From positions 244,010 to 308,009 of the forward strand of contig JAMPDF010000002.1 of the NCBI GenBank assembly GCA_023665755.1: a DNA stretch of 64,000 nucleotides. Reading direction: 5' to 3'. Origin of the DNA: Prevotella sp. (GTDB lineage: Bacteria > Bacillota_I > Bacilli_A > ML615J-28 > CAG-313). Shown in pieces: positions 31,560 to 39,992 of the stretch (positions are counted from its first letter, which is position 1; the number at the start of each line of letters is the position of its first letter). The notes under the pieces were generated by a model that made no database searches, was not told the DNA's origin, and was given only the letters and a program-made list of their open reading frames with translations. Both the position numbers and the translations under genes were made by a program.

Positions 31560-32525
31560 ATGAAATTATGGAAAAGAATGATTTTGTTTTTTGCAATGTT
31601 TATTGTTATCTATTTGAGTGTATGTGTAGTATTCACTCCAAAAACAAAAGCAGATAAAGGGGGAGACAAATTTTTTGCCGGAAGAGGATTTGAAGCAGAG
31701 GCTAAAAATAGTATTGAAGTAGTTGGAATTGGTAATAGCGATTTGTATAGCGCATTCAATCCACTTGAACTATATCGCTTATATGGTATTACTTCATATT
31801 GTTGTGGTGTAGCTAAGGCAAGTCCAATGCTTGGATATCGTCTTTTACAAGATATTACCAAGAAACAACAAATTAAAGTATGCATTGTTGAAACGGATTT
31901 TTTATATGAGAAAATGGGTATAGCTGATTATACACAATCTTTAATCAAACTACAGTTTTTAGCCTCTCCATTTATTTATCATGCTAGATGGAAAAATTTG
32001 AAGTGGCAAGATTTTACAAAACTGCCCAAACTAGATGATAATTATGATGAATTAAAAGGCTTTAAATATTCCAATAAACGTTATAATTATCAGTTAAAGA
32101 ATTATATGGGAAGCAGTGATAGTGAAGAAAAAGCTTTACCGAAAAGAAGTGTGCATTATTTAGAGAAAATTCGCAAATTATGCGAAAGAAAAGGCATTCG
32201 TCTTTTATTTGTTGAAATGCCGTCACCATCATCTTGGAGTTATGCGAAAAGTTACGGTGTTCAGTCTTATGCCAAAGAACATCATATTGAATTTATAGAT
32301 TATAATATTCATCCTGAATATCTTGATTTTGATTTTAAAACAGATTTTAGGGATAAAGGAAATCATTTGAATATTTATGGTTCAATCAAGGTAGCTAAAC
32401 ACTTGGGTGGATTGTTAGAAAATTATCAAATTTTAACGGATTATCGAAAAACTCAAAAGATATGGGAAAAAGAAGTGAAGGCATATGAAGAATTGCTGCT
32501 AAAAAATAATATTTCAATATCATAG
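31560..32525 (+). CDS. Membrane-anchored SGNH protein, DltD-like
   Basis: 321 residues: one N-terminal transmembrane helix (about 5-25), then an extracytoplasmic SGNH-hydrolase-like domain with VVGIGNSDLYSAF (candidate nucleophile serine) and a C-terminal D-x-x-x-H in FRDKGNHLNIYG. DltD assists D-alanine transfer from carrier to lipoteichoic acid; AlgJ/AlgX-type proteins do the same for acetyl. Clearly shorter than classical DltD, which is near 400 residues. Last gene of the operon. Confidence 0.75.
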   Translation: MKLWKRMILFFAMFIVIYLSVCVVFTPKTKADKGGDKFFAGRGFEAEAKNSIEVVGIGNSDLYSAFNPLELYRLYGITSYCCGVAKASPMLGYRLLQDITKKQQIKVCIVETDFLYEKMGIADYTQSLIKLQFLASPFIYHARWKNLKWQDFTKLPKLDDNYDELKGFKYSNKRYNYQLKNYMGSSDSEEKALPKRSVHYLEKIRKLCERKGIRLLFVEMPSPSSWSYAKSYGVQSYAKEHHIEFIDYNIHPEYLDFDFKTDFRDKGNHLNIYGSIKVAKHLGGLLENYQILTDYRKTQKIWEKEVKAYEELLLKNNISIS

Positions 32526-32534
32526 CATACATTC

Positions 32535-32567
32535 AACAAGCATTTTAATATAGAATGCTTGTTTTTT
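32535..32567 (+). terminator. Intrinsic terminator of the Dlt-like operon
   Basis: ACAAGCATT (32536-32544) pairs with AATGCTTGT (32554-32562), then T-run. Confidence 0.9.
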
Positions 32568-32610
32568 CCTATCTATCAATGATAAGGGTCTCTTTTTCAG
32601 CTACCTTTAC

Positions 32611-32639
32611 TTGATAAATGTTGGAAAATAGTGTATAAT
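32611..32639 (+). promoter_or_regulatory. Sigma-A promoter for coaX
   Basis: TTGATA (32611-32616), spacer 17, TATAAT (32634-32639). Confidence 0.75.
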
Positions 32640-32684
32640 AAATATAAAGAGATTATGAAATGAAAGAAAGTGAAGGTAGAAAAG

Positions 32685-33455
32685 ATGGTATTACTTTTTG
32701 ATATTGGCAATACAAATATTGTTTTAGGTATTTATAAAGGGGAAAAAATAATTCAAACTTTTCGCTATGTTACCAATGCTCTACTGACTGAGGATGATTA
32801 TTATCAAAAAATCAATATTTCTATGGCTAATCTTGTTCAAACAGATACAATTGAAGGTTGTATCATTGCTTCCGTTGTTCCTCAACTGGATTCGGTTTTT
32901 TTAAGAATGATGGACAGATACTATCATATCAAACCACTTTTTGTTGGAGCCGGATTGAAAAGCGGATTGCAAATCAAATTAGAACATCCTAAACAATTAG
33001 GTGCAGACTTACTTTGTGATTGTGTAGGCGCTTATTGTAAATATGGAGGTCCATCTATTGTTGTTGATATGGGTACAGCAACCAAATTACTAGTTGTCAC
33101 AGAACATAAAGTATTCTTAGGGGGTATCATTTGTGCGGGCATCAAAGGTTCTATGGATAGTTTGGTCAATACGACTTCAAAATTATCAAGAACTGCCTTA
33201 GAAGTGCCAGCAAAAGTAGTGAACAATGAAACGTCTACCTCTATTCAAAGTGGTATTGTATATGGACATGTGGCTATGATTGATGGATTAGTAGAAAAAA
33301 TCAAGGAAGAACTACAAATTCAGCATGCACATGTGATATTAACTGGGGGATATGCAAGAATCATCAAAGATATCTTAAAAACAAAGGTGATATATGATGA
33401 GAATGTTTTATTAGATGGTTTATATGCTATTTATCAAAAAAATATCAATCGTTAG
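32685..33455 (+). CDS. coaX: Type III pantothenate kinase
   Basis: 256 residues from ATG 32685 (GAAGG upstream); a GTG at 32670 overlaps the Shine-Dalgarno region and is rejected. ASKHA-fold kinase that phosphorylates pantothenate, the first step of coenzyme A synthesis. Marks: the phosphate-1 loop LLFDIGNTNIVLG at the start, HPKQLGADLLCDCVGAY, VVDMGTATKL and GGIICAGIKGSMDSL. CoA also supplies phosphopantetheine for carrier proteins such as the one in the operon upstream. Confidence 0.93.
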   Translation: MVLLFDIGNTNIVLGIYKGEKIIQTFRYVTNALLTEDDYYQKINISMANLVQTDTIEGCIIASVVPQLDSVFLRMMDRYYHIKPLFVGAGLKSGLQIKLEHPKQLGADLLCDCVGAYCKYGGPSIVVDMGTATKLLVVTEHKVFLGGIICAGIKGSMDSLVNTTSKLSRTALEVPAKVVNNETSTSIQSGIVYGHVAMIDGLVEKIKEELQIQHAHVILTGGYARIIKDILKTKVIYDENVLLDGLYAIYQKNINR

Positions 33456-33540
33456 AAAATGGTGATAAGATGATATCATAAAACCTCATTTTGTTTTTAA
33501 TATTTTAGAAGGTATTTTCATATATAATAGTGGTGATAAT

Positions 33541-33957
33541 ATGAATAATGAAAATAATTTAGCAAGAAAGACGGTTCCTGAACCCCTTCTTTTTATTCAC
33601 AGTGTTTCAACTCCTATCTTGTCAAATGGCTCACAGCGCTATTTTGATAGCAGAGATCCTGCCACTTCTAAAAATACCAAGACGCTAGCAGCCTCATTTC
33701 ATCGCAATGTATCAGAAGAAAGACAAATCATAACACACTCTGGGATAGATGAACTTTTATTTAAAAAAATTCAAAATATTGTTCAAATGTATGGTATGAA
33801 TCATCCTATTCCTACTTTAATTGAGACTAAACATAATGAGTCGTATGAAGGAATACCTTATCAAATTGAAAATGAAATACTGTATATTAAACAAAATGAG
33901 ACACATCTTGAAATTCCTCTTTCGGATATTCAAGATGCCATTATCTTAAAAATTTAG
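33541..33957 (+). CDS. Uncharacterised protein with a C-terminal small beta-barrel
   Basis: 138 residues, not recognised. The first half (about 1-65) is polar and low in structure, with DSRDPATSKNTKT. The second half has a helix (GIDELLFKKIQNIVQMYG) and a run of short strands (YEGIPYQIENEILYIKQ, then LEIPLSDIQDAIIL) that could form an Sm-like barrel. Disordered head plus barrel recalls some spore-coat proteins such as CotO, only by general character. Promoter region has a TATAAT (33523-33528). It precedes malQ by 17 bases. Confidence 0.55.
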   Translation: MNNENNLARKTVPEPLLFIHSVSTPILSNGSQRYFDSRDPATSKNTKTLAASFHRNVSEERQIITHSGIDELLFKKIQNIVQMYGMNHPIPTLIETKHNESYEGIPYQIENEILYIKQNETHLEIPLSDIQDAIILKI

Positions 33958-33974
33958 TACAACAAGGAGATTAT

Positions 33975-35447
33975 ATGAGAGCCAGTGGTATCTTACTTCC
34001 CATATTTAGTTTACCTAGTCCTTATGGCATAGGGACATTGGGGAAAACTGCATATCAATTTATTGATTTTTTACATCTAGCTAATCAAAAATATTGGCAA
34101 GTTTTACCACTTGGCCCCACTAGTTATGGAGATTCTCCTTATCAAACCTTTAGTAGTTTTGCGGGAAATCCCTATTTCATTGATTTGGACATATTAAAGG
34201 AAAATGGCTACTTAAAAGAAGAGGAAGTCAATTCTTATAGAAATTTGCCTTTATCTATAGATTATGGCTATTTATATCAATGGCGTTTTCAAGTATTGAA
34301 AAAAGCTTTTTATCGTTTTCAATCTAATGAAGCGTATTTACAATTTATTCAAGATAATATTTCTTGGATAAGGGATTATGCATTATTTATGAGTCTAAAA
34401 GATACCTTTTCAGGGATTTCATGGCAAGAGTGGCCAGAAGAATACAAAGTGTATCAAGAAGAAAATTTAAACAAATACGCAGCAACTCATGCGGAAGCGA
34501 TTCAATTTTGGTATTTTGTTCAATATCAATTCTTTAACCAGTGGAAGCATCTCAAATCATATGCTCATCAAAAAGGAATTGAATTAATAGGTGATGTTCC
34601 GATTTATGTTGCACTAGATAGTGTAGATGTATGGGCCAATGCGAAACAATTTATGTTAGATGCACAATTAAAACCCATTTGTGTAGCAGGATGTCCACCA
34701 GATGCTTTTGCCAAAACAGGTCAACTTTGGGGTAACCCTTTATACAATTACACGGTAATGAAACAAGATGGATATGCTTGGTGGATAAAGAGAATCCAAG
34801 CTGCTTACCAATTATTTGATGTGATTCGCATTGATCATTTCCGGGGATTTGAAGCCTTTTATGCTATTCCGGGAGAAGACTCTACTGCGGAACATGGTAA
34901 GTGGGTGAAAGGTCCAGGTTTAGCTTTTTTTAAAGCACTCCGTCAAGTGATTCCTGAGGCCAGGATTATTGCAGAAGACTTAGGGTTTCTAACTGAAGCG
35001 GTGCATAAATTATTAGAAAAGACAGGATATCCAGGTATGAAGGTATTAGAATTTGCTTTTCAACCTGATGAAGATAGTCTATATTTACCACATCATCATA
35101 TCAAACATGCAGTAGTTTATACAGGAACACATGATAATTTACCTGTTCGTGGTTGGTTTGAAACTTTAAATGAACAAGAAAAACATATGGTAAGAGAATA
35201 TCTAACACTTTCAAGTGATGATAAGGTTTGTGATGCTATGGTAAGAGAGGCATTAAAAAGTGTATGTGACTTAGCTATAGTTCCTATTCAAGATTATTTA
35301 GGACTTGATGCCACAGCCAGAATCAATACTCCTTCGACTAAAGAAAAGAATTGGACTTGGAGAATTGATGACCAGTATTTATCTAAAGATCTTGCCAACT
35401 ATATTGGTTTTTTAACAACATTATATCGTAGAAAATTAAAAGAGTAA
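33975..35447 (+). CDS. malQ: 4-alpha-glucanotransferase
   Basis: 490 residues, GH77, standard length. Transfers maltodextrin segments between glucans in the cytoplasm. Family marks: RASGILLPIFSLPSPYGIGTLG at the start, GDSPYQTFSSFAGNPYFID, the nucleophile region FDVIRIDHFRGFEAF, the acid/base segment AEDLGF and THDNLP. AAGGAG precedes the ATG. No maltose transporter or glycogen genes adjoin it. Confidence 0.95.
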   Translation: MRASGILLPIFSLPSPYGIGTLGKTAYQFIDFLHLANQKYWQVLPLGPTSYGDSPYQTFSSFAGNPYFIDLDILKENGYLKEEEVNSYRNLPLSIDYGYLYQWRFQVLKKAFYRFQSNEAYLQFIQDNISWIRDYALFMSLKDTFSGISWQEWPEEYKVYQEENLNKYAATHAEAIQFWYFVQYQFFNQWKHLKSYAHQKGIELIGDVPIYVALDSVDVWANAKQFMLDAQLKPICVAGCPPDAFAKTGQLWGNPLYNYTVMKQDGYAWWIKRIQAAYQLFDVIRIDHFRGFEAFYAIPGEDSTAEHGKWVKGPGLAFFKALRQVIPEARIIAEDLGFLTEAVHKLLEKTGYPGMKVLEFAFQPDEDSLYLPHHHIKHAVVYTGTHDNLPVRGWFETLNEQEKHMVREYLTLSSDDKVCDAMVREALKSVCDLAIVPIQDYLGLDATARINTPSTKEKNWTWRIDDQYLSKDLANYIGFLTTLYRRKLKE

Positions 35448-35456
35448 AAATAAAGC

Positions 35457-35484
35457 AAAAAGCAAACAAAGAGTTTGCTTTTTT
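35457..35484 (+). terminator. Intrinsic terminator after malQ
   Basis: AAAAAGCAAAC (35457-35467) pairs with GTTTGCTTTTT (35473-35483). Confidence 0.9.
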
Positions 35485-35556
35485 AGTTAAGATAGAGTAT
35501 TGTAAACTTAAAAAATAAATTTTTTATCAATATAGCATAAAAAGGAGAAGAAGGAT

Positions 35557-36765
35557 ATGCATCAAAAGAAAAAAAGAATTATTGGAATCATGGCACCGCT
35601 ACTTATCATTTTATTATGTTTTGGTATCGTTTGTATTGCTACAGCAGTCATTTATTCCCCCACTTATTTAGGTAGAGTACTTACTCACTGGGATTCTCAT
35701 GTAACAGATTACACATATTTTCCAAGTAGATGCATCCAAGTAAGTGATACTCCTTATACATATGAAAAGCAACTAGATTTACAGTTGGCTAGTTATCAAG
35801 TTAGATATCAAAAGGGAAAACGAGAATATCAAGCATCATTAGCTTCCTTTATAGAAGAAACTGATACATCAGCATTCATTATTGTTCGAGATGACCAAAT
35901 TGTCTATGAGCAATATGCAAATGGTTCTAGTGAAGAGTCTATGCATACCTCTTTTTCCATGTCTAAATCAGTTATTTCACTATTAATAGGCAAAGCAATA
36001 GAAGAAGGGTATATTCAAAGTATTGATCAACCTATTTCTGATTATATCGATGAATACAAGGGACAACCTATTGGTGAGGTTACAATTGAAGAATTATTAT
36101 CTATGCGCTCTTGCATTGTATATGAGAAAAAAGGATTGTGGTTTGGAGATGATACCCTTACCTATTGGCATCCAAACTTGCGAAAGTTAGCTCTTGAGCA
36201 CATAGCGATTACCAAAAAATATGGAGGACGTTTTCATTATAATAATTACCATCCATTATTATTAGGCATAATTTTAGAAAGAAGTACAAAGAAGAGTGTG
36301 TCCACTTATTTTGAGGAAACCATTTGGATGCCCATTGGTGCACAATATCAAGCTTCTTGGAGTTTAGATAGCAAGGCATCTGGTTTTGAAAAAATGGAAA
36401 GTGGAATCAATTTTAGAGCAATTGATTTTATTAAGATAGGAAGTATGGTACTTCATCACGGAAATTGGCATCAATCACAAATTATCAATAGCGAGTGGCT
36501 AAGACAATCTACAACTTTAGCACATTCATTTTTTGATGAAGAATATCAAAATACGTTTCTTGAAAATCGGCAAATAACTTATCAATATATGTGGTATAGT
36601 TATCCTACACATACAGGAGAAACTGATATCCTTGCTTGGGGAAAGTCAGATCAAATATTATATATTTCACCAAGCCATCAAACCGTCATTTTGAGAACAG
36701 GTATATCAGATGGAGGAGTTACAAATTGGGAAGAAATTTTACAAACAATAGCCAGTATTCGATAG
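35557..36765 (+). CDS. Membrane-anchored serine hydrolase of the beta-lactamase fold
   Basis: 402 residues. N-terminal transmembrane helix (about 8-34), then an extracytoplasmic domain. Catalytic S134-M-S-K137 (TSFSMSKSVISLLIG), second motif Y228-N-N230 (HYNNYHPLLLG), and LAWGKSDQILYISP near the third-motif position. These proteins act as wall-linked esterases, peptidases or beta-lactamases; substrate unknown. It is a second, exported relative of the cytoplasmic-looking hydrolase at 7734. AAAGGAGAAG precedes the ATG. Confidence 0.85.
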   Translation: MHQKKKRIIGIMAPLLIILLCFGIVCIATAVIYSPTYLGRVLTHWDSHVTDYTYFPSRCIQVSDTPYTYEKQLDLQLASYQVRYQKGKREYQASLASFIEETDTSAFIIVRDDQIVYEQYANGSSEESMHTSFSMSKSVISLLIGKAIEEGYIQSIDQPISDYIDEYKGQPIGEVTIEELLSMRSCIVYEKKGLWFGDDTLTYWHPNLRKLALEHIAITKKYGGRFHYNNYHPLLLGIILERSTKKSVSTYFEETIWMPIGAQYQASWSLDSKASGFEKMESGINFRAIDFIKIGSMVLHHGNWHQSQIINSEWLRQSTTLAHSFFDEEYQNTFLENRQITYQYMWYSYPTHTGETDILAWGKSDQILYISPSHQTVILRTGISDGGVTNWEEILQTIASIR

Positions 36766-36827
36766 AAAGCCCTGATGCATTGCTTACATTCTTACGTATA
36801 ATATGGAAAAGAAGTATGCAACAAAGA

Positions 36828-36855
36828 TTGTTTTTTTAGAAAAATATAGTATAAT
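36828..36855 (+). promoter_or_regulatory. Sigma-A promoter for the ABC exporter
   Basis: TTGTTT (36828-36833), spacer 16, TATAAT (36850-36855). Confidence 0.65.
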
Positions 36856-36883
36856 AAGAAAAGGTATGAAAAGAGGTGATAGG

Positions 36884-38608
36884 ATGTTTAAAAAGTTTTG
36901 TTCCTACTATAAACCCCATATGCGATTATTCTTATTGGATTTGCTATGTGCATTACTTTTGTCTTTATGTAATTTGATTTATCCACTCATTGCTCAATAT
37001 ATTATTCGAGATTTGGCAGGAAAAGAAAATATGATTGCACTCATTTGGATTTTGGGTGGAGCCTTACTAGGAATATATGTGATTAAAGCTGGTTTAAATT
37101 TTATTATTCAATACTGGGGACATATTGTGGGAGTTCGAATTCAGGGCGATATGAGAAAAGAACTCTTCAGCCATTTACAAGCTTTACCATTTTCCTATTT
37201 TGATGAACATAAAACGGGGACTATTATGTCACGGCTTATCAATGATTTAATGGATATTTCTGAACTTGCCCATCACGGTCCAGAAGATATTTTTATTGCG
37301 ACAATTACATTATTGGGGTCATTTATATTAATGATTCTCAAAGTCAATCCAGTTCTTACTCTCATTGTTTTTTCTGTTGTTCCCTTTATTGTGCTTTATG
37401 CTATTTTCACGCGTAAAGGAATGCGAAAAGCTTTTGCCAAAATGCGTGAAGAAACGGGGATTATCAATGCTCAAGTAGAAAGTAGCGTTTCAGGTATTCG
37501 CGTTTCAAAATCATATACTACTGAGCGTTATGAAAAGGAAAAATTTGATATATGCAACCAAAATTTCAAAAAAGCTCGTGCAGGTGCTTATAAGCAAATG
37601 GGAATTTTTGGTTCAGGTATGACTTTTTTTACTGATTTTTTGTATCTGGTTGCCTTAATATCAGGGGGTATATTTTATTCTAAACATTATATTGATGAAT
37701 CAGAGTTTACTGCGCTTATCTTGTATATCAACAATATCATTATGCCTATACGAACAATTGTGTCAATATTTGAACAAATTCAAAGTGGTATGACAGGCTT
37801 TGAGCGTTTTATGGAAGTTATTCGTACACCAGTTGAAGAAGAAGACGAAAATCCAGTTATTTTAAATCAGATTGAAAAGGGCATTGTTTTTCAAAATGTC
37901 AGTTTTAGTTATCAATCAGATGAGGAACACTTTGTATTATCTCATTTATCATTAGCGATTCCAAAAGGCCAGACAATAGCTTTAGTTGGACCAAGTGGTG
38001 GTGGTAAAACAACCATTTGTCATTTGATTCCACGGTTTTATGAAATGAATGATGGATCTATTTTGATTGATGATATAGACATTCGAAAATATTCAAGATA
38101 TTCTTTACGAAAACAAATTGGATTAGTCCAACAAGATGTCTTTTTATTTGCGGGAAGCATTAAAGATAATATTGCAATTGGTAAATTAGACGCAACCGAT
38201 GAAGAAATCATTGAGGCGAGTAAAAAAGCCAATATTTATGAGTTTATTACATCATTACCAGAGGGGTTCAATACGTATGTGGGTGAACGTGGTGTGAAAC
38301 TATCAGGTGGTCAAAAACAACGCATATCTATCGCAAGAGCCTTTTTGAAAAATCCGCCTATTCTCATATTAGATGAAGCAACTAGCGCATTGGACAATGT
38401 AACAGAAATGCAAATCCAACAAGCGTTAGAACAACTGAGTGAAGGAAGAACAACCATTGTGGTTGCACATCGGTTATCTACTGTAAAACATGCCGATAAT
38501 ATTATTGTCATTGATAAAAATGGTATTATTGAACAAGGAAATCATGATGCATTGATTCAACAAAATGGTGTCTATGCAAATTTATATCAATATCAGTTTA
38601 AACAATAA
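36884..38608 (+). CDS. ABC-type exporter (fused permease-ATPase)
   Basis: 574 residues from ATG 36884, with AGAGGTGAT upstream; upstream in-frame codons precede the promoter -10 and are not used. N-terminal six-helix exporter domain (about 15-310) and C-terminal ATPase with Walker A GPSGGGKTT, Q-loop region RKQIGLVQQDVFLFAG, signature KLSGGQKQR and Walker B ILILDEATSALD. Half-transporter that works as a dimer, like MsbA or BmrA; exported substrate unknown. Confidence 0.93.
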   Translation: MFKKFCSYYKPHMRLFLLDLLCALLLSLCNLIYPLIAQYIIRDLAGKENMIALIWILGGALLGIYVIKAGLNFIIQYWGHIVGVRIQGDMRKELFSHLQALPFSYFDEHKTGTIMSRLINDLMDISELAHHGPEDIFIATITLLGSFILMILKVNPVLTLIVFSVVPFIVLYAIFTRKGMRKAFAKMREETGIINAQVESSVSGIRVSKSYTTERYEKEKFDICNQNFKKARAGAYKQMGIFGSGMTFFTDFLYLVALISGGIFYSKHYIDESEFTALILYINNIIMPIRTIVSIFEQIQSGMTGFERFMEVIRTPVEEEDENPVILNQIEKGIVFQNVSFSYQSDEEHFVLSHLSLAIPKGQTIALVGPSGGGKTTICHLIPRFYEMNDGSILIDDIDIRKYSRYSLRKQIGLVQQDVFLFAGSIKDNIAIGKLDATDEEIIEASKKANIYEFITSLPEGFNTYVGERGVKLSGGQKQRISIARAFLKNPPILILDEATSALDNVTEMQIQQALEQLSEGRTTIVVAHRLSTVKHADNIIVIDKNGIIEQGNHDALIQQNGVYANLYQYQFKQ

Positions 38609-38641
38609 AATTTGGTAAATACTATAAATAGAGGTGAATTT

Positions 38642-39187
38642 ATGAAAAAAAATACAATAAAAGCTGTGTTATTCTTTATTGTTGCAGCAGTTTTACTGAC
38701 TTTAGGAATTATTATCCTTCCTGAAGTGACCAATATTGGTCTAACTATTTTACATATTTTAATTGGTTTATGCATTTTAGCATATGCATATGGGTTCTTA
38801 TTAACAAAGGTAGTCATGAAATCAAGGGGAACGATATTGGTATTATCATTAGTTGAATTGATTCTGTTGACCTTTGTTGCGGTGACATGCATTTTAAAAA
38901 CATGGTTGCCCATTTCTTTCATTGATGAAGGGTGTCTTATTTTGGGGCTTGCTTTTTGGATTAGAGGTGTTGTGGAGTCATTTCGTTCCCATTTATCCAA
39001 TTCAACAAGTGGAAAAAAATATGCCATTTATAAAGTTGTTATGAATATTGTGTTGATTACAGTAGGTACATGGATATTTGTTTCTCCAGTATTTACCAAT
39101 TATCAATTACTTTATGTATTTGCTGGCGTATTTATTTGTTCCTGCATTACTTGTATTGTATTAGGTGTATTGAAACTCAAGAAATAA
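38642..39187 (+). CDS. DUF308 (HdeD-like) membrane protein
   Basis: 181 residues, six hydrophobic segments in three hairpins, characteristic of the DUF308/HdeD family (LTLGIIILPEV, GLTILHILIGLCILAYA, ILGLAFWIRGVVESF). ATG 38642 has GAGGTGA; a TTG at 38612 lacks one. Members are linked to stress responses in some bacteria, without a defined biochemical role. Follows the exporter by 33 bases, probably same transcript. Confidence 0.75.
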   Translation: MKKNTIKAVLFFIVAAVLLTLGIIILPEVTNIGLTILHILIGLCILAYAYGFLLTKVVMKSRGTILVLSLVELILLTFVAVTCILKTWLPISFIDEGCLILGLAFWIRGVVESFRSHLSNSTSGKKYAIYKVVMNIVLITVGTWIFVSPVFTNYQLLYVFAGVFICSCITCIVLGVLKLKK

Positions 39188-39193
39188 TTATTT

Positions 39194-39222
39194 AGCATTC
39201 CATTGGGGATGCTTTTTCTTTT
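39194..39222 (+). terminator. Intrinsic terminator
   Basis: AGCATTCC (39194-39201) pairs with GGGATGCT (39206-39213), one G-U, ATTG loop, then T-rich tail. Confidence 0.85.
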
Positions 39223-39231
39223 ACAAACTGT

Positions 39232-39260
39232 TTGATAAAATGACCATTTTATGGTATATT
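39232..39260 (+). promoter_or_regulatory. Sigma-A promoter for the ABC ATPase-permease pair
   Basis: TTGATA (39232-39237), spacer 17, TATATT (39255-39260) preceded by TGG. Confidence 0.65.
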
Positions 39261-39290
39261 GATATAAGAAAAAAAGAGAAAGGAGATACT

Positions 39291-39992
39291 ATGCCTTTTA
39301 TCGAATTAAAAGAAATTACCAAAGTGTATGGTCAAAAGGATACACAAATTATGGCTTTACAAGAAGTTTCCTTTGCATTGGAAAAAACAGAATTAGTGGT
39401 TATTCTTGGCGCAAGTGGTGCCGGAAAATCTACTCTACTCAATATTTTAGGAGGAATGGATTTTGCGACAAGTGGAAGTTATCAAATGAATGGGAAAGAT
39501 ATTACACAATTAAATGAAAAAGAACTCGCCCAGTTTAGAAGAAAGCATATTGGTTTTGTTTTTCAATTCTATAACTTGATGCCTAATTTGACCGCATTAG
39601 AAAATGTACGCCTTTCTATTGATCATTTAAAAGATGTGGAAAATCCTGAACACACATTAGAAATGGTTGGACTTGCCCACCGCATGCATAATTTTCCCTC
39701 TCATTTGAGTGGAGGAGAACAACAAAGGGTATCGATTGCTAGAGCAATTGCTAAAAAGCCTGATTTATTATTGTGCGATGAACCAACAGGAGCATTAGAT
39801 AGCCAAACTGGAAAGCATATTTTAAAATTATTGAAGTCCATTAGTGAAACTGGAAAGCAATGTGTGGTGATTGTTACTCATAATGCAAGTATTGCAGAAG
39901 TAGCCAATCGTGTTATTCGTTTTTCGGATGGAAAACTGATTTCAGATCAAACCAATTTGCATCCCAAAGATATCGAGGACATCGAATGGTAA
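39291..39992 (+). CDS. ABC transporter ATPase, MacB/LolD type
   Basis: 233 residues from ATG 39291 (AAAGGAGAT upstream); an earlier in-frame start at 39240 lies inside the promoter. Walker A GASGAGKSTLL, Q-loop FVFQFYNLMPNLTALENV, signature LSGGEQQR, Walker B LLCDEPTGALD and the switch histidine in VTHN. Pairs with the FtsX-type permease that overlaps its end, as in MacB/BceA-like systems that act mechanically on lipids, lipoproteins or peptide antibiotics. Confidence 0.92.
   Translation: MPFIELKEITKVYGQKDTQIMALQEVSFALEKTELVVILGASGAGKSTLLNILGGMDFATSGSYQMNGKDITQLNEKELAQFRRKHIGFVFQFYNLMPNLTALENVRLSIDHLKDVENPEHTLEMVGLAHRMHNFPSHLSGGEQQRVSIARAIAKKPDLLLCDEPTGALDSQTGKHILKLLKSISETGKQCVVIVTHNASIAEVANRVIRFSDGKLISDQTNLHPKDIEDIEW

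Noticed and set aside
36636..36839. 67-codon reading frame after the serine hydrolase
   Set aside because: Out of frame with, and largely inside, the hydrolase gene; no Shine-Dalgarno; low-complexity basic product.
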